A stretch of DNA of 64,000 nucleotides from Dendrolimus kikuchii (taxonomy: Eukaryota > Arthropoda > Insecta > Lepidoptera > Lasiocampidae), in the NCBI GenBank assembly GCA_019925095.2, contig CM034389.1, positions 17,223,435 to 17,287,434 on the forward strand. Reading direction: 5' to 3'. Position numbers and translations under genes: made by a program. Below are positions 37,915 to 49,360 of this stretch, piece by piece. Under the pieces are notes generated by a model. That model saw only the letters and a list, made by a program, of their open reading frames with translations, was not told the origin of the DNA and searched no databases. Positions within the stretch are counted from its first letter, which is position 1. The number at the start of each line of letters is the position of its first letter.

Positions 37915-38290
37915 TAGATCATATAAATGTCTAGATCACGCATCAATTGCATAAAAACGGCCCAAAAACAGTGCACCAAAATTGGTGCACTGGCTTCAGT
38001 GGCTTCCCACGCCTGTTAGTGTCGTTTCGATTACTTTACTGGTTAGAGCTCTCGCAAAAAAAATTATTATGCCGGCCTGCGCTATTAAAATGTGTCGGAA
38101 CTATTTTAAAACGGGAAAGGATAAGAATGAGGTGTCATTTAATCGGAAAACTTAACACTTTTCCCATGACTTCTTTGTAAAAACGTGAAATTTAATTTCG
38201 ACATTTTCAAGGTTATCGAATTGATTGATGTTGTCAGGTGATAAGTATGACTTATTTTCCAAAATTTGGGGATTTTTGTTACGATTTTTT
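37915..38290 (+). repeat. Interspersed repeat related to 12940-13300
   Basis: Second copy of the repeat described at 12940, about 70 percent alike by eye. It contains an inner hairpin GTGCACCAAAATTGGTGCAC at 37972-37991. Confidence 0.6.
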
Positions 38291-38780
38291 TTTATTTGTG
38301 AAATATGAATAATTGAAAAAATCTATAGAAAACAGACAGGTAATGTTTGTGTGTCCGGTTTTCTTAAACTAGTTTATATTGCGTTTTAGACTTCCTACGG
38401 ATCCAATTGTAGCATATTGTTGGACAAAGAGATGGATTTTGAAAGAAAATATTTTGAATCATTTTCGGAGATATTTTTACACTATTTTTTTTATATTTTC
38501 TTATCAACGGCACAGTTGTATTGAAATAAAGTACCTAAAATAATTACATAATGATCGTGACCGATAAGATGTAAGGTGTGTGAAGGAGAAGATTTAAGAA
38601 TACTTAACCACCATATAAAATTATTTCTAATCTAACCTTAGCGCTTTGGACAATATAAACTTTTTAATGTAACCTTATGACGTTTGACATAGAATTGACA
38701 GAATGCGTGCTGCAAATATCGTCAAAGAGGATGTAAAAAAAACTGAATATCGTTTAAAGCAGATGCTTCGGTCGGAGGTA

Positions 38781-38973
38781 TCTGTACTAATATTATAAAG
38801 AGGTAAAGTTTGTGACGTTGTAGGGGATAATCTCGGGATCTACTAAACTGATTTTAAAAATTATTTTACTGTTGGAAAGCTACGTTAACAGGGAGTGTCA
38901 TAGGCTATATAACATGACGCTTTATACCACGGGAGCGAGACAGACCACGGGTGAATCCGCGCCGGGCCGCTAG
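38781..38973 (+). mobile_element. Minimal Helitron-like element, 193 bp
   Basis: After A it starts TCTGTACTAATATTATAAAG. It ends CCGCGCCGGGCCG then CTAG (38970-38973) and T. It is the cleanest short copy in the window, with both ends and the A/T insertion site visible. Confidence 0.7.
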
Positions 38974-39978
38974 TAATATTATTGATAACTCTTTATTGTC
39001 ATAATTAAGATATTAATTTTGTCTATATCCTGTTAGCTGCATCTCCATTAATTCCTAATAAAGAAATAATTTAATATATTAATATGATAAAAAACAAATT
39101 TTAGTTCAGAAAATAATCAAACTGAAGTAGTTTGAATAAAATTTTTTGGATATGAATATTTTTATTTCTATAATAGCCCTTTTCAAGTGGTTTAGTTGCT
39201 CTTAAGTCCCTGCATTAAACTATCCCGTGTACCTACCCCGTAGTTCCTATTACTGATATAAACTTTGGATTATACATAAAGCCTACTACTCAATATGAAC
39301 CTATCGAATCGTTCCAAGTCTACTATTACAAATGATTTTACTGACTTTTAGCGCAGGATAATCTTGGGGTTATAAATAGTCATCTAATAACCGTCTGAAC
39401 ATGATGTGTAACACAAAAATAATTTGCCATGATTAATAGTTTTTTTAGAATTATTACATTAGTATTGGTAATTAACAGACTTATAAATATGTACTAATAT
39501 CTGTACAGACATTTTATTGCGAATTAAAATAAACACATGTGCTATGAATGTGTTATGAATTTATTTGTGCATGTATTTTTTTATGATTCGTTCCAGGACA
39601 CACAACTTTTGTTGCTAATACTTTATTTAAAAAAAAACTGAAACCTCTGAGTAATATTAAATTATAACACATAAAGCGATTAAATCATAACGATCATTTA
39701 AACTTTTCACTTACATAAAGAAATATTTAATTATAAAAAATGGGGTAATATTTTTTCCTGATATCCCGAAAACGCAGAGTGAATTTAGCAACGCTTCGCG
39801 TTTTTGATGCCATTTTTGGCGATGTTGTTTGTTAGCAATGCTCTCTCTAGACATGTTATATCTCAATGATTATAATACTATTTTAACACAAACAGTCAGG
39901 TTACTCTTACAAACTCATTTTATTGTCTTGTCCTACTCAACACTAGCGTACTGTGATGGCGCATTTACATTGTTGCAG

Positions 39979-40136
39979 ATCGCAGCCGGCGGCCGGCTAG
40001 CAAGCGCAGCGCCAGCGCGGGCGGGGCGAGGCGGCGTGCCGCGCGAGCCAAACGCCGCCGCGCTGCGCCCGCCGCCATCGCCGGCCTCGACCTGCTGCAT
40101 TCCACCACCTTGGCCTCCACGATACACAATGGAGCG
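39979..40136 (+). CDS. Dot1: DOT1 exon: basic AT-hook-like region
   Basis: Acceptor TTGTTGCAG. Two bases complete an Asn codon, then RSRRPASKRSASAGG, ARAKRRRAAPAAIAG and LDLLHSTTLASTIHNGA follow to donor GTGAGT, phase 0. The LDLLHSTTL block aligns with human LDALHAQTV, which fixes the frame. No ATG lies in this frame, so simple ORF calling misses it. The KRRR cluster is a likely nuclear localisation or DNA-contact patch. Confidence 0.88.
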
Positions 40137-41091
40137 GTGAGTATTTCATGAAGAAAGAAAAAAAAATTGAAGAAATAACGACCTATGTACTTTATTGCTT
40201 AAAAATAAAAAGCATATTTTGAGAATTTGTACGCCGTATTTTCAGCAAACAAGGTTTGCAATCAACTCATTGCTGTGTCGGAATTATATCTACAGTGCTG
40301 ATTTTCAGTACAAACCCTTTGGCGTAATACCAAAAGTACCGGATTTTTTTATTACCCTAATTTTAAAACTATTTATAAATAACCAGAAAATAAGAATCCC
40401 AATTTGACAGTTCTCATTGCTACGTAATTAGGGATTGAAACCTCCAAATCGTTAACCGAATATCACGAGAAATAAGAAATTAGACAATGTTGTGATCGAT
40501 TGATACGATATTTAAAGTTAATTACTATTTGTGTCACACAAAACTGATATGAAGCGCGAAAGATTTGCCTCACATCAAATTTTTATTATTTTACCTGTGT
40601 AATATAATATATTTTTTTCAATCGTTTTTGTTTGCGATACATATATGTAGTATTTATTGTTTTAGTATAAATAATAATCTAAGGTTTTGGAATAAATTAT
40701 TATTATAATTTTTCCTGTATGGAATTGAGTTAATGAAATGCAACACCCTTTTGGTAGCAAAACTAAAATTAAAAATAAGAAGCCTTGGAATGTAACTGTT
40801 TTTGGGATTCTCCACAGATTAATAATTAGAATACAATAGTACAAAATTAATAAAAAAATAATGACGAATTGTTATTTGGAGAAAAAGAATTAAAGTATGT
40901 TTTGTAACATAATATATGCACCAGCAAAAAGAATATCTATATTATCACCTAAATAAATTAATTGTTATAGGCTTTCTGTTTTGTTGATATTATGTAAAGT
41001 AGTAACTTTACATAATAGAAAGTATTCTATTAACTTTCTCAAGTGTCAAATCGGGCTTCTTATTTTGTGATTATTATAATCTATCTATATA

Positions 41092-42387
41092 CCTAGTCTT
41101 GCCATAAATATTGTAGCAAAGAACTTTTTTTTCTATTGCAAATAACATTTTTAACTTTTACAGTGTGTTAGTTTAATACATAAATATAAAACAATTTAAA
41201 ATATAAAAAGCTTATTCGAACTAATCTCCATTGGCTGCAATACAGTCCTTTAAACGTTGAGGCCAGTTATCAATAGAAGCACGCACTCTTTCCATGGGAA
41301 AATTCTTCACTGCCAATTGTATGGATTGTTTTAGGGACTCTAAATTATCATGGCGTTTAGAGCAAGCCGTACTCTCTAAAACTGACCATAAATCATAATC
41401 CAACGGATTAAGATCGGGACTAGACGACGGCCAGTCTTCAGCCCTGATGAAGTCCGAAACGTTCATTTCCAACCAAGACTGCGTGGACCGAGCTTTATGA
41501 CCCGGCGCCGAGTCTTGCTGAAAGGACCATTCTTGGTTATTGAACATGGTGTTGTTAAGGGGCTTAACTACCTTCTCAAGAATGGTACACTTGTGCCGAT
41601 GTTTTGATACCTTTTTCACAAAAATATGATTCAGTCACTCCTTCATAGCTAACACCCCACCAAACCATCACCGAAGACGGATAATGCCCACGTTGCACTC
41701 TGTCGACTAATTGAAAAGCTTCCTTAGAGCTTTGAACATAAATACGGCCATTTTGTTTTTTTAAAATGTTGCTCAATTGTAAAAAAATTCTCATCCGTAA
41801 ACAAAATTTTCTGTGACTTCCCTTTGCGTACCACTTCAGTAGTTGTTTCGATTTTACCACCCTATTCTTTTTTAAATTATGAGTTAAGAAATGACCAGTG
41901 CGTCTCTTATATGCTGTAAGTCCTAAGTCATCTTTTAAAATACGCGATATGGTTCTAGGTGATATCTTCATCTCCCGAGATAACATCTTTTGCTTCCGGA
42001 CAGGATTTCTTCGAATTCTTTCCCTTACAGCTTTGACCACCTATTTCGTACGAACACTACGTGGACGGCCATATCTTTTTCTGTCACAAACAGAGGAGGT
42101 CTCATTGTACCTATTAATAGCCCGGTACACAAACATTTGACTAATACCAAGCGTATCGAGAGTTTTAAAAATTGCATTTGGCTCCATACCTACTTTGTGT
42201 AATGCAATCACAGCGATTCGGTTTTCTTTATCGCCGCACTCCATTTTAATGTCGCAAAATGTTGTACAATGTATTGGCGCCAAAATGAGAAAACACAATG
42301 AACAATCATATAAAAATGACAGATTCCAAATTCAAATGTAATGTTTTGTTTCTTTTTAATTGTAACAGCATTTATGGCCAGACTAAG
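41092..42387 (-). pseudogene. DD37D (maT-type) transposon, both ends present, gene broken
   Basis: The 1296-bp element is flanked by TA on both sides. On the minus strand it begins CTTAGTCTGGCCATAAATGC; the other end reads CCTAGTCTTGCCATAAATAT, so the terminal repeats match over about 25 bases. The transposase begins MECGDKENRIAVIALHKVGM and includes RYNETSSVCDRKRYGRPRS, a TAG stop, VVKAVRERIRRNPVRKQKM, FQQDSAPGHKA and SSPDLNPLDYDLW. The last two catalytic Asp residues are separated by 37 residues, which defines the DD37D/maT (Bmmar1-like) group. The first catalytic block (ILFTDENFF) survives only in another frame between two indels, and a further frameshift lies near 41600. Confidence 0.88.
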
Positions 42388-42465
42388 TATATAGTGTATT
42401 CCAGTCGTTTTTTTAATAGCTTCAATGTACAGACACGGCATGTTTAAAATTGTATATTATTATAG
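42388..42465 (-). mobile_element. Helitron-like family B head fragment
   Basis: The minus strand reads CATGCCGTGTCTGTACATTG, AAGCTATTAAAAAAACGACT and GGAATACACTATATA, the 5' end of family B. The DD37D element begins directly after it. The rest of family B is not found on the other side. Confidence 0.5.
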
Positions 42466-42594
42466 ATTTATGGCTACGAAATACAAGATATTACGATTTC
42501 ACTTCACTTGTGCCAACAAAGGTGTAGTTTATTATAGATGTGTAAATTACGAGAAGGAAAATCCGTATTTGTATCGTGTCGTGCTTGGTGGCAG

Positions 42595-42825
42595 GTGACC
42601 GCACCGCCCCCCGGTTGCGTGGAGCAGCGTCTGTCGGCGCTGGGCGTGCAGCTGCAGTCGGCCGAGCGGCTGCACTCGGAGCTGGAGATCCCGCGCTCGC
42701 CGCACACGCCGTACAGCCTGCAGCTGCTGCTCGACATGTTCCGCGACCAGTACCTCGCCTTCATCCACCACATGAACACGCCCGAGTACGCGCACGAGAT
42801 ACGGCAGCAGATCGACAAGGAGAAG
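42595..42825 (+). CDS. Dot1: DOT1 exon: helical region after basic domain
   Basis: Acceptor GGTGGCAG, 77 codons in phase 0: VTAPPPGCVEQRLSALGVQL, ...LLLDMFRDQYLAFIHHMNTP, EYAHEIRQQIDKEK, donor GTGAAT. It aligns with human LLESFKIQYLQFLAYTKTPQ followed by LLGQEKEK. Start of the DOT1 coiled-coil segment that docks transcription-elongation partners in vertebrates. Strongly GC-biased third positions. Confidence 0.93.
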
Positions 42826-43623
42826 GTGAATCTATTCACATTTATTATACAAACCTATTCACAATTGTGTCACACGGCCGTGTTGAACTATTTTTATTCA
42901 AACTTAGTTCCATTGGAGAAAATTTTGATAATCATCTTATGAATTAAAAAATAATTGTAATAAACTACGTTTTAACGGTTTTAAGCGCGATAATTTATTT
43001 GATTTTTATTATTCCGACGTTCCGGCCACTTTTCAGTCGCCGTGATCACGAATTAACTCTGGTTCCTATTTTATGTTCATCACTTTGCAACCTGCTATTA
43101 CGGTTTTAAAGCGAGGAATTGTGAATTTTTATTGGTTATACACTAGAATAATCTGCATGGCTTTACTAGCCTGAAGTAATATTCGTTTTCTGAGAGGAAA
43201 AGTATTTAGTTATTGAAAGTGCTTATATACCAACATTGTGAATAAAATCTACATGTCGAGATTACTAATGTGTGAAACCTGCCATTACACCCTAAACAAG
43301 CATATTGGATCTACCGTCTGTTCCTCTGCCAGTGCCTAGCTGTGAGAAATTCATGGGTTTATATTATTGTTTATTTAATCATTAGAGAAGACATTAATAT
43401 TTCTTTGCATCACATATTAGGTCTTCTTAATAACTCTGAAGATATTTACACAAAATGTCTAAATATCTGAACTAAATTAAATTAATATATTCCATCCATT
43501 CCTGTACCAAATAAGTATGTTATCCAGGCAACAATAGCAGGGAAGGGCACATCAAAGTAAGATATCTTATTTCAAAAGTAGCAGGCTTTAGCACTTTTAT
43601 TTATCAACAACTACGGTTTGCAG

Positions 43624-43830
43624 GAGAGGAATCAAAAGTTGAAATCGCGTGCTTCTCAGTTGGACAAACAGATCAATGTGCTTATTAGTGACAGTGTTGC
43701 TCTTTTGAAGGCGCGAATGAGCGAATTGGGCATTCATGCGAACAATACCGTGGACCTTTTGGCCAAAGCCAAAGAGATTGTGGGCAGGCACAAGGAATTA
43801 CAGAGCAAAGCCAGCAAACTGCAAGCACAG
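43624..43830 (+). CDS. Dot1: DOT1 exon: coiled coil
   Basis: Acceptor GGTTTGCAG, 69 codons in phase 0: ERNQKLKSRASQLDKQINVL, ...DSVALLKARMSELGI, ...KAKEIVGRHKELQSKAS, donor GTAATT. Heptad-like spacing of leucines and alternating charge show a coiled coil. It corresponds to human QLEQDNRALRGQSLQLLKAR. Confidence 0.93.
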
Positions 43831-45034
43831 GTAATTTAATCAATTTCTTTTCATTTTTAATTCATTTGTTGTTCATTGTTTTATTTGCTTGCTACTTCTT
43901 TGAAAAGCTTAAATCACATGCATTTTCAAAATGGTAATGGGCATTCTAACATGTTAAATTAATAAAACGTAACGCCATCCATCCATTCATAAAAGGTCGA
44001 TAAATATCTTTTTCTTTCTTTTTATCTTTTTGTTGTTGTTGGATCTTATATTTCACCTAATATTTTAACTATAAATGGATCATGGATTATTTTCATCATA
44101 TCTATTATATAAATATTTCCAGTGAACACATTATTCATCAAGATTCCAATCCGAAATGTTTTATTTTCATATATTAATTACCATCAAAAAATTTTTATAT
44201 AAATAATACCTGGGAAAAACCATTTAAATGAGTACATAAGCTACTGACTGATGAAAATTTCACCCAAATCCGGTTTAGTGTTTAAAGAAGAAATGATTAA
44301 AGCAGATAATTTTTATTCTTTACTAACACTTGTAAGTAATAGCGGCATTAGGGTAGGACGTGTTGGGCGACAGGGGCGTAGAATCAGGCTTCACATCTGA
44401 AATTTATTGGATTTTCAGTTAATTCTTATAGCCATTAAAATATTGTTTTATACATGACTTCCTTTAGACATTTTTTTCTTATAATAAAAAGTTGACTTAA
44501 AATACCTAATTGAACTTATCCATTTTTTTAAATTAACACTTGTGTGAATTAGAGAATTGATAGATGGCGCCAAGAAAATCTCGCCCAGGCCGCTAATAAT
44601 GCTGAATCCAGCATTGATATTAAGCCGCTCCCAGTACAAATGACTACAGATTTAAGTTCATACAAAAACAAAAAGTAATGTACAGTATGCGCAAAACTTA
44701 ACTACGCTTCGAGAGGGTTAGTTCCTTTATTACACCTTCAGATGTGTTGTGCAAAAGAGATGGCATGCGATTCTGTATAGCGGCCGAGCGAGAGCGCAAC
44801 ACTGTCGGGATTTTTTGTCTGTGAACCTTATAGTTGTATTCTGCACAATGACGTGTACGAACTTCAAGGACGCATTATTTAAGTTTTGCTTGTACTGTAA
44901 TTCTATGTTACAAAATAAATAATATATGCGCACTCCTTGCTTTGTAAATTTTGATTTCAACATGATTGTTCAAATTTTCACTGTGATAATACGTGTTAAT
45001 AAATAGATTTCGCATATTATGTATTCTATTTTAG

Positions 45035-46063
45035 GTCAATAACATTGAAGCAGAGCAAGCCATTCTCGTCAAACAAAGGACATTTGAAATAACTGAAAAA
45101 TATAGACAACTTGGTCAAATACCACCAGATACTGAAATTACACAAAGTATAGCTCATGATTGTATTTTAAAAGAAATATCAGCTACGTTAGCCCACAGAA
45201 AAAGGCTTCACGCTCAAGTGGGACACCTACAAAGCGAGATAGTTCAAATGGAGAGAGCCAGTGAACAGAAGGTAGCGCCACCTACAGCACCTGTGGCGCC
45301 CACAGTGCCCGTCGCCACCGTCAAGCCGCACACCGTCAATTCAAAACCGAGGAAATCCAGGGAACACCGATCCAGGTCACAAGACTGGCCCGACGTGCCA
45401 GACGTCGGCAAAATCGAAGAGCAAAACCCAGAGTTACTCGCTCAAAAAATATTAGAGACAGGCAGACAAATTGAAGCTGGTAAAATCACAAAGCCTAATG
45501 TCATCGTGAATGGTTATTTGCGAGAGGCTGATCGACATATTGATCACCATCGGTATCCAAAGGCAGTCACGCCTATTCACCGAACGCAACCGCAACGGCC
45601 GGGGCAGCCGCCTCTGCCGCTCGCGCATCGCCAGTCGCCAGTGAAACCGCAAAAGCCTCTCAACGTAGTGGCCAAGGTACAGGAATCGCCGAAGGTAATT
45701 AATTTTGAGGATCGATTGAAGAGCATAATAACGTCTGTGTTGAACGAGGACCAGGAGCAGCGTAAGGCGACCCGTCAACCGACCCCGACTCATACATTTA
45801 GTAATGGCTATGTACGCCAGGCGCCGACGCACAACGCGTTTGGTGCGCGCGGCGCTCACCCGCTACACGGGGCGCACACGCCGCACTCTTCGCACTCGTC
45901 GCATCCGCACCCACACCCGCCACCGTCGCCGGTGGCGCCCTCGTTCCGCCGCGACTATCGACGCGACCGCTACCCGCTGGAGCGCCGCTCCGACGCACCG
46001 CGGATGCCGCCCGCGCACCTCGACCCGCGCCACCATCACGCTCACCAACCCGATTACACACAG
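45035..46063 (+). CDS. Dot1: DOT1 exon: coiled coil to His/Pro-rich region
   Basis: Acceptor CTATTTTAG, 343 codons in phase 0 to donor GTATGA. It starts VNNIEAEQAILVKQRTFEI and continues a coiled coil to about codon 75. It then passes through Pro/Val-rich sequence, a basic SKPRKSREHRSRS patch, PRKAVT-type linkers, INFEDRLKSIITSVLNEDQ, and a long His/Pro/Arg-rich stretch (HTPHSSHSSHPHPHPPP) ending HQPDYTQ. The last residues align with human LPDYTR just before LSPAK. Long antisense frames over the GC-rich half are by-products of base composition. Confidence 0.94.
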
Positions 46064-46138
46064 GTATGATACAATCTATTTTGATACACGCGGTTTCCAA
46101 AACCAGTTGGCACCCTATTTGACCGTGACTATTTTTAG

Positions 46139-46337
46139 GTTTCACCGGCTAAGTTGGCCCTCCGTCGTCATTTGTCGCAGGAGAGACTAACCGGGCCGGG
46201 CGTGCGCACCATCGGTGATCTCGTCAACGGCGAAATAGAACGAACGCTGGAGATATCGAATCAAAGCATCATAAACGCTGCTGTCAACATGAGCGCGAGG
46301 TATCAAGAACCTGCAGCGCCGCATCAACCTTTAGAGG
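46139..46337 (+). CDS. Dot1: DOT1 exon: SPAK..LRRHLSQ motif
   Basis: Acceptor ATTTTTAG, opens VSPAKLALRRHLSQERL, clearly matching human LSPAKIVLRRHLSQD. It continues GVRTIGDLVNGEIERTLEIS and SIINAAVNMSARYQ, and ends in phase 1 at GTGAGT after a 75-bp intron. The motif lies across an exon junction (DYTQ / VSPAK). Confidence 0.94.
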
Positions 46338-46420
46338 GTGAGTTTTGACTTTTATTGACAGGGTATGTCATGTATCATACTTAGAACATTGTTATTTAAT
46401 TCGATGTTAATCATTGGCAG

Positions 46421-47073
46421 GACTTGCGGCTTGCCTGCAAGCTCGCGTCCTTGCATCAGAGTATTGGCGTGGGCGCAATGGAGGGGGAGGGGCGGCGGTC
46501 GGCGGCGTCGCCGACGGAGAAGATCCTGCGCGGCGCCGGACGCCCCCGCCGGACCCCCATTCGAACACGTCCACGCCGCTAGTAGACGAACTACCCGACG
46601 GTGCGCGACCGCAAGGTACCGTGCAACTATTTCAAACCTCGTATCGAGTGGTACGTCGCTCGGCGAGACTAACCTCGGTTGCAATCGTTTCAGAAGGCGA
46701 GGGCGGCGAAGAGGTGGACGAGAGCAAGTGGCAGGACCGGATTGCATTTCGATTCGACCAGATAATATCGTTCGCCTCCACTGCCATGGAGGACAAAAGG
46801 CGTAGGTCGGACGAGGCGTGCAACACGTCGCCGGACTCCGGCATCGGGCACGGCGAGGCGGGAGTGGCGGCGCGCGCCCAGTCGGCGGCGGCGGCGGCGC
46901 CAGTGGCGGCGGGCGCGGGCGGCGGTGGAGGCGCGGGCTCGGGCGGGGCGCGATCGCCGTCGCCGCTGCAGGCGCACCACTTCAAGAAGCGGTTCTTCCG
47001 GCGCGAGCGGTGGGGCGCGTGGAGCGGCGCGCCGCCGCCCGCCGCGGTAGACTGGGAGCGGCCGTCGATGTGA
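46421..47073 (+). CDS. Dot1: DOT1 terminal exon(s) with possible 78-bp internal intron
   Basis: Acceptor TTGGCAG. Two bases complete a Gly codon, then LAACLQARVLASEYW, RRTPPPDPHSNTSTPLVDEL, EEVDESKWQDRIAFRFDQII, SFASTAMEDKRRRSDEACNT and SPDSGIGHGEAG follow, to the C-terminal HFKKRFFRRERWGAWSG and TGA 47071-47073. An in-frame segment at 46616-46693 has GTACCG, a CTAAC branch-like site and TCGTTTCAG, so it is probably spliced out. A polyalanine/glycine run (about 46865-46950) is a repeat expansion. Near the start a second frame is also open for about 53 codons. Confidence 0.85.
46616..46693 (+). other. Probable 78-bp intron or retained intron
   Basis: Begins GTACCG and ends TTTCAG with CTAAC about 24 bases before the AG. 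Its length is a multiple of three and it has no in-frame stop, so both the spliced and unspliced forms keep the reading frame. Removing it joins GARPQ to EGEGGEEVDESKWQ. Confidence 0.65.
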
Positions 47074-48480
47074 CGGCCGCGCATGTAGCGCTGCGCCGTG
47101 TGCCGCTTCGCGCACCGGCGCTGCTCCTAGCGGCGGCCGACGCGCGCTGGACGTCCGGCTCGCACCGGGCCCCGTCCACGCCTCCTCGGAAGTTGACTGT
47201 CGATTTTTTTTGTTAATTTTTTCGAATATATAATGTAATTATGTATATTATTGAGTTTATTTTACGTTTAAGGTGTAATTATTTAAAAATAGGTTTATGT
47301 CGCCGTTCCGTTCGAGCGCCCCGAAATAGTTCGCGCCGCGACGGGTGTATTTCATGTGTTCATTTAGGTATTAGTCTGAAATACATAATTCGGTGACGAC
47401 GCAGCGGATCGTTCTTGCGCCGGTCGTTTGATGAATGTTTGTTGTTTTATATGTTTTGTTTTCGATGTTGCAGAAAGCTCAGTCTGAATAATGTTAATCA
47501 TTTCTTTGGGATGTCTTAATTAAACATATAAATTAATTAAAAAGAAATTATAGTTATTATATAGGTACGATTTATAATAAATCGTATTATAGTCAGTTGG
47601 ACAAGAAAATGACGAGTGCGTTTTTAGTCTTCAAGTTCATTTAAAATAGAGAAGGCAAATATGTTGCATGGTTATAAAACCAAAACTGTTTGCATGCAAC
47701 CTCTGTCTTTAATGATATAGCAGGCAGTGTGAATATTTTAAGACACCAATTAATCTAGTTTTGTTACAATGACATCGATCTGCAAGCAAAAGATAATAAA
47801 TAACAATTTTTTTAACAATTTAATGTTGATTTCAATGGTCATATTCCTGTGGACCATAGCTAATTGGACTATATCAATGAAGCAAGTGTTTAGCATAATA
47901 TAATATTAGATTCAAGCCAAGAAACTCCTTCACTCTCAGCTAATAAGAGCTGAGAAGAGGCTATTAATGTAATGCTAGTTGGCAACTCGACTGAACTGTA
48001 TTAATATTTCCAGACAAGCCTTATAACACCAAAGTCACTAGTAAAATTAAATTTATGTAGAATATTTTTCAAAACAAATTTACCAAAGTAAAGAAGTTGT
48101 CATTAATTTGAAAATTAATTATCTGATAATTTCCAATTGCTATTTTAGTCATGATGGAAATATAACTTTTCATTAAAACACATACAAAGGGATTATTCTT
48201 ACTTTTTAATATGGACTTTTATTGACATTTTTACTCATATAAAAACCCATTAAAATAAATTTTACGTATTCGGAATTACTTAAATTACTTTTGATTTGTT
48301 TAAGACGTCTTTAAACACATAAACTTATATGTTTCATTTAAAAACAATAAAGTTAATGGCAATGGTTTCTATCATGAGCTTTATTATGTTTTTTTAAGAT
48401 TTCGTAAAATTCTTATGTGCTATTGTTAACAACAATAATGTTGCTATTGGTTTCAATATTTAGGAAATTCTTTACAGATC
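47074..48480 (+). other. DOT1 3' UTR and downstream sequence
   Basis: No open frame. GC content drops about 130 bases after the stop. Poly(A)-signal candidates AATAAA occur at about 47576, 47795 and 48345; I cannot tell which is used. Confidence 0.5.
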
Positions 48481-48489
48481 TAATTTTCA

Positions 48490-48840
48490 TATACAAGGAG
48501 ACGGGGACTTTTGGGACAAAGAAACGTAATGAGTTAAGATATTGCTAAAAAATTGTGTTATATTTTTTTATTACAAAATGGAAAACATTAGCCCAATTCT
48601 ATCTGAAACACGAGAAATCTTAAAAATAAGGTCACAAATAAAATGAGTTACTGTTTACTATGTTTGTTTTATGTGAATGAACTTCAATAATTAACAATAC
48701 GAAAACACATCACCGCACGATTAATTCATTAACATAAACTTACTACAATTATTAAATAAAAAATATAAACATAATAAGAAGATCGTAAAATAACTTTGAT
48801 CTTTTTACAATCAATAATATAAGAATGTATGAAATGTCTC
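48490..48840 (+). repeat. 350-bp repeat related to 61100-61760
   Basis: Shares GGACTTTTGGGACAAAG, AATGAGTTAAGATAT, AAGGTCACAAATA, TTTATGTGAATGAA and ACAATTATTAAATAAAAAAT in order with the copy near the end of the window. Noncoding. Confidence 0.65.
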
Positions 48841-49043
48841 CTTTTTTTCATTACTTTGGTACAATTTCAAATATCGTGCCCTCTTCAGGTTAGTTGCAGA
48901 ATTTGCACAATACCTTTCTTTATATGAAAAAACGTTTATTGCTCGACTATCTGTAAAGCAGTGAATTTCGGCGGAGATATTTGTTTTATAAGCTACTCAT
49001 AATCACTAAAAAATAACCTTTAGATTCACGATTATTGTTCATA

Positions 49044-49360
49044 AGGTGCTTCCTCGCCGCGAGCAATTCGCCTGTAGTGTAACATTTATGATTCGTTTTT
49101 GAGCATTAAATTGATTCCACAATGTCAGACGAAGCGGTTGTTATTTTACAATTTGTATCAAAATATTACAAATTGTGTCATTACATTACAGGTTTCGCAT
49201 TGTAATGCATGGTTCTCCTCCCTCACCGATGTAATGTAACACTCGAATCTGTAACATTACAGGTTGCGCACTGTAATGCTCGGTTCTTCTCCTTCACTGA
49301 TGTATTGCTCGGATCCGTAACGTTACATTAACGGCGAATGCTCGCAACGAGGGAGCACCT
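49044..49360. mobile_element. MITE with about 40-bp terminal inverted repeats
   Basis: The left end is AGGTGCTTCCTCGCCGCGAG. The right end is CTCGCAACGAGGGAGCACCT, its reverse complement with three changes, and ATA lies on both sides. Inside are two approximate 75-base units, each opening ATTACAGGTT.CGCA.TGTAA, themselves inverted-repeat-rich. No coding frame. Confidence 0.8.

Noticed and set aside
37947..38180. 77-residue frame MHKNGPKTVHQNW
   Set aside because: It lies in a dispersed repeat whose other copy (12940-13300) does not preserve the frame.
39829..40140. 103-residue frame starting MLAMLSLDMLYL
   Set aside because: It overlaps the DOT1 exon in another frame and reads through its acceptor; the conserved LDLLHSTT frame is different.
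42576..42947. Ala/Arg-rich 123-residue frame
   Set aside because: Out-of-frame shadow of the DOT1 coiled-coil exon.
45452..47216. Many long open frames on both strands over the GC-rich DOT1 exons
   Set aside because: They are shadows of the DOT1 coding frame caused by high GC and few stops; splice phases and family matches support only one frame, with a local ambiguity reported as a finding.
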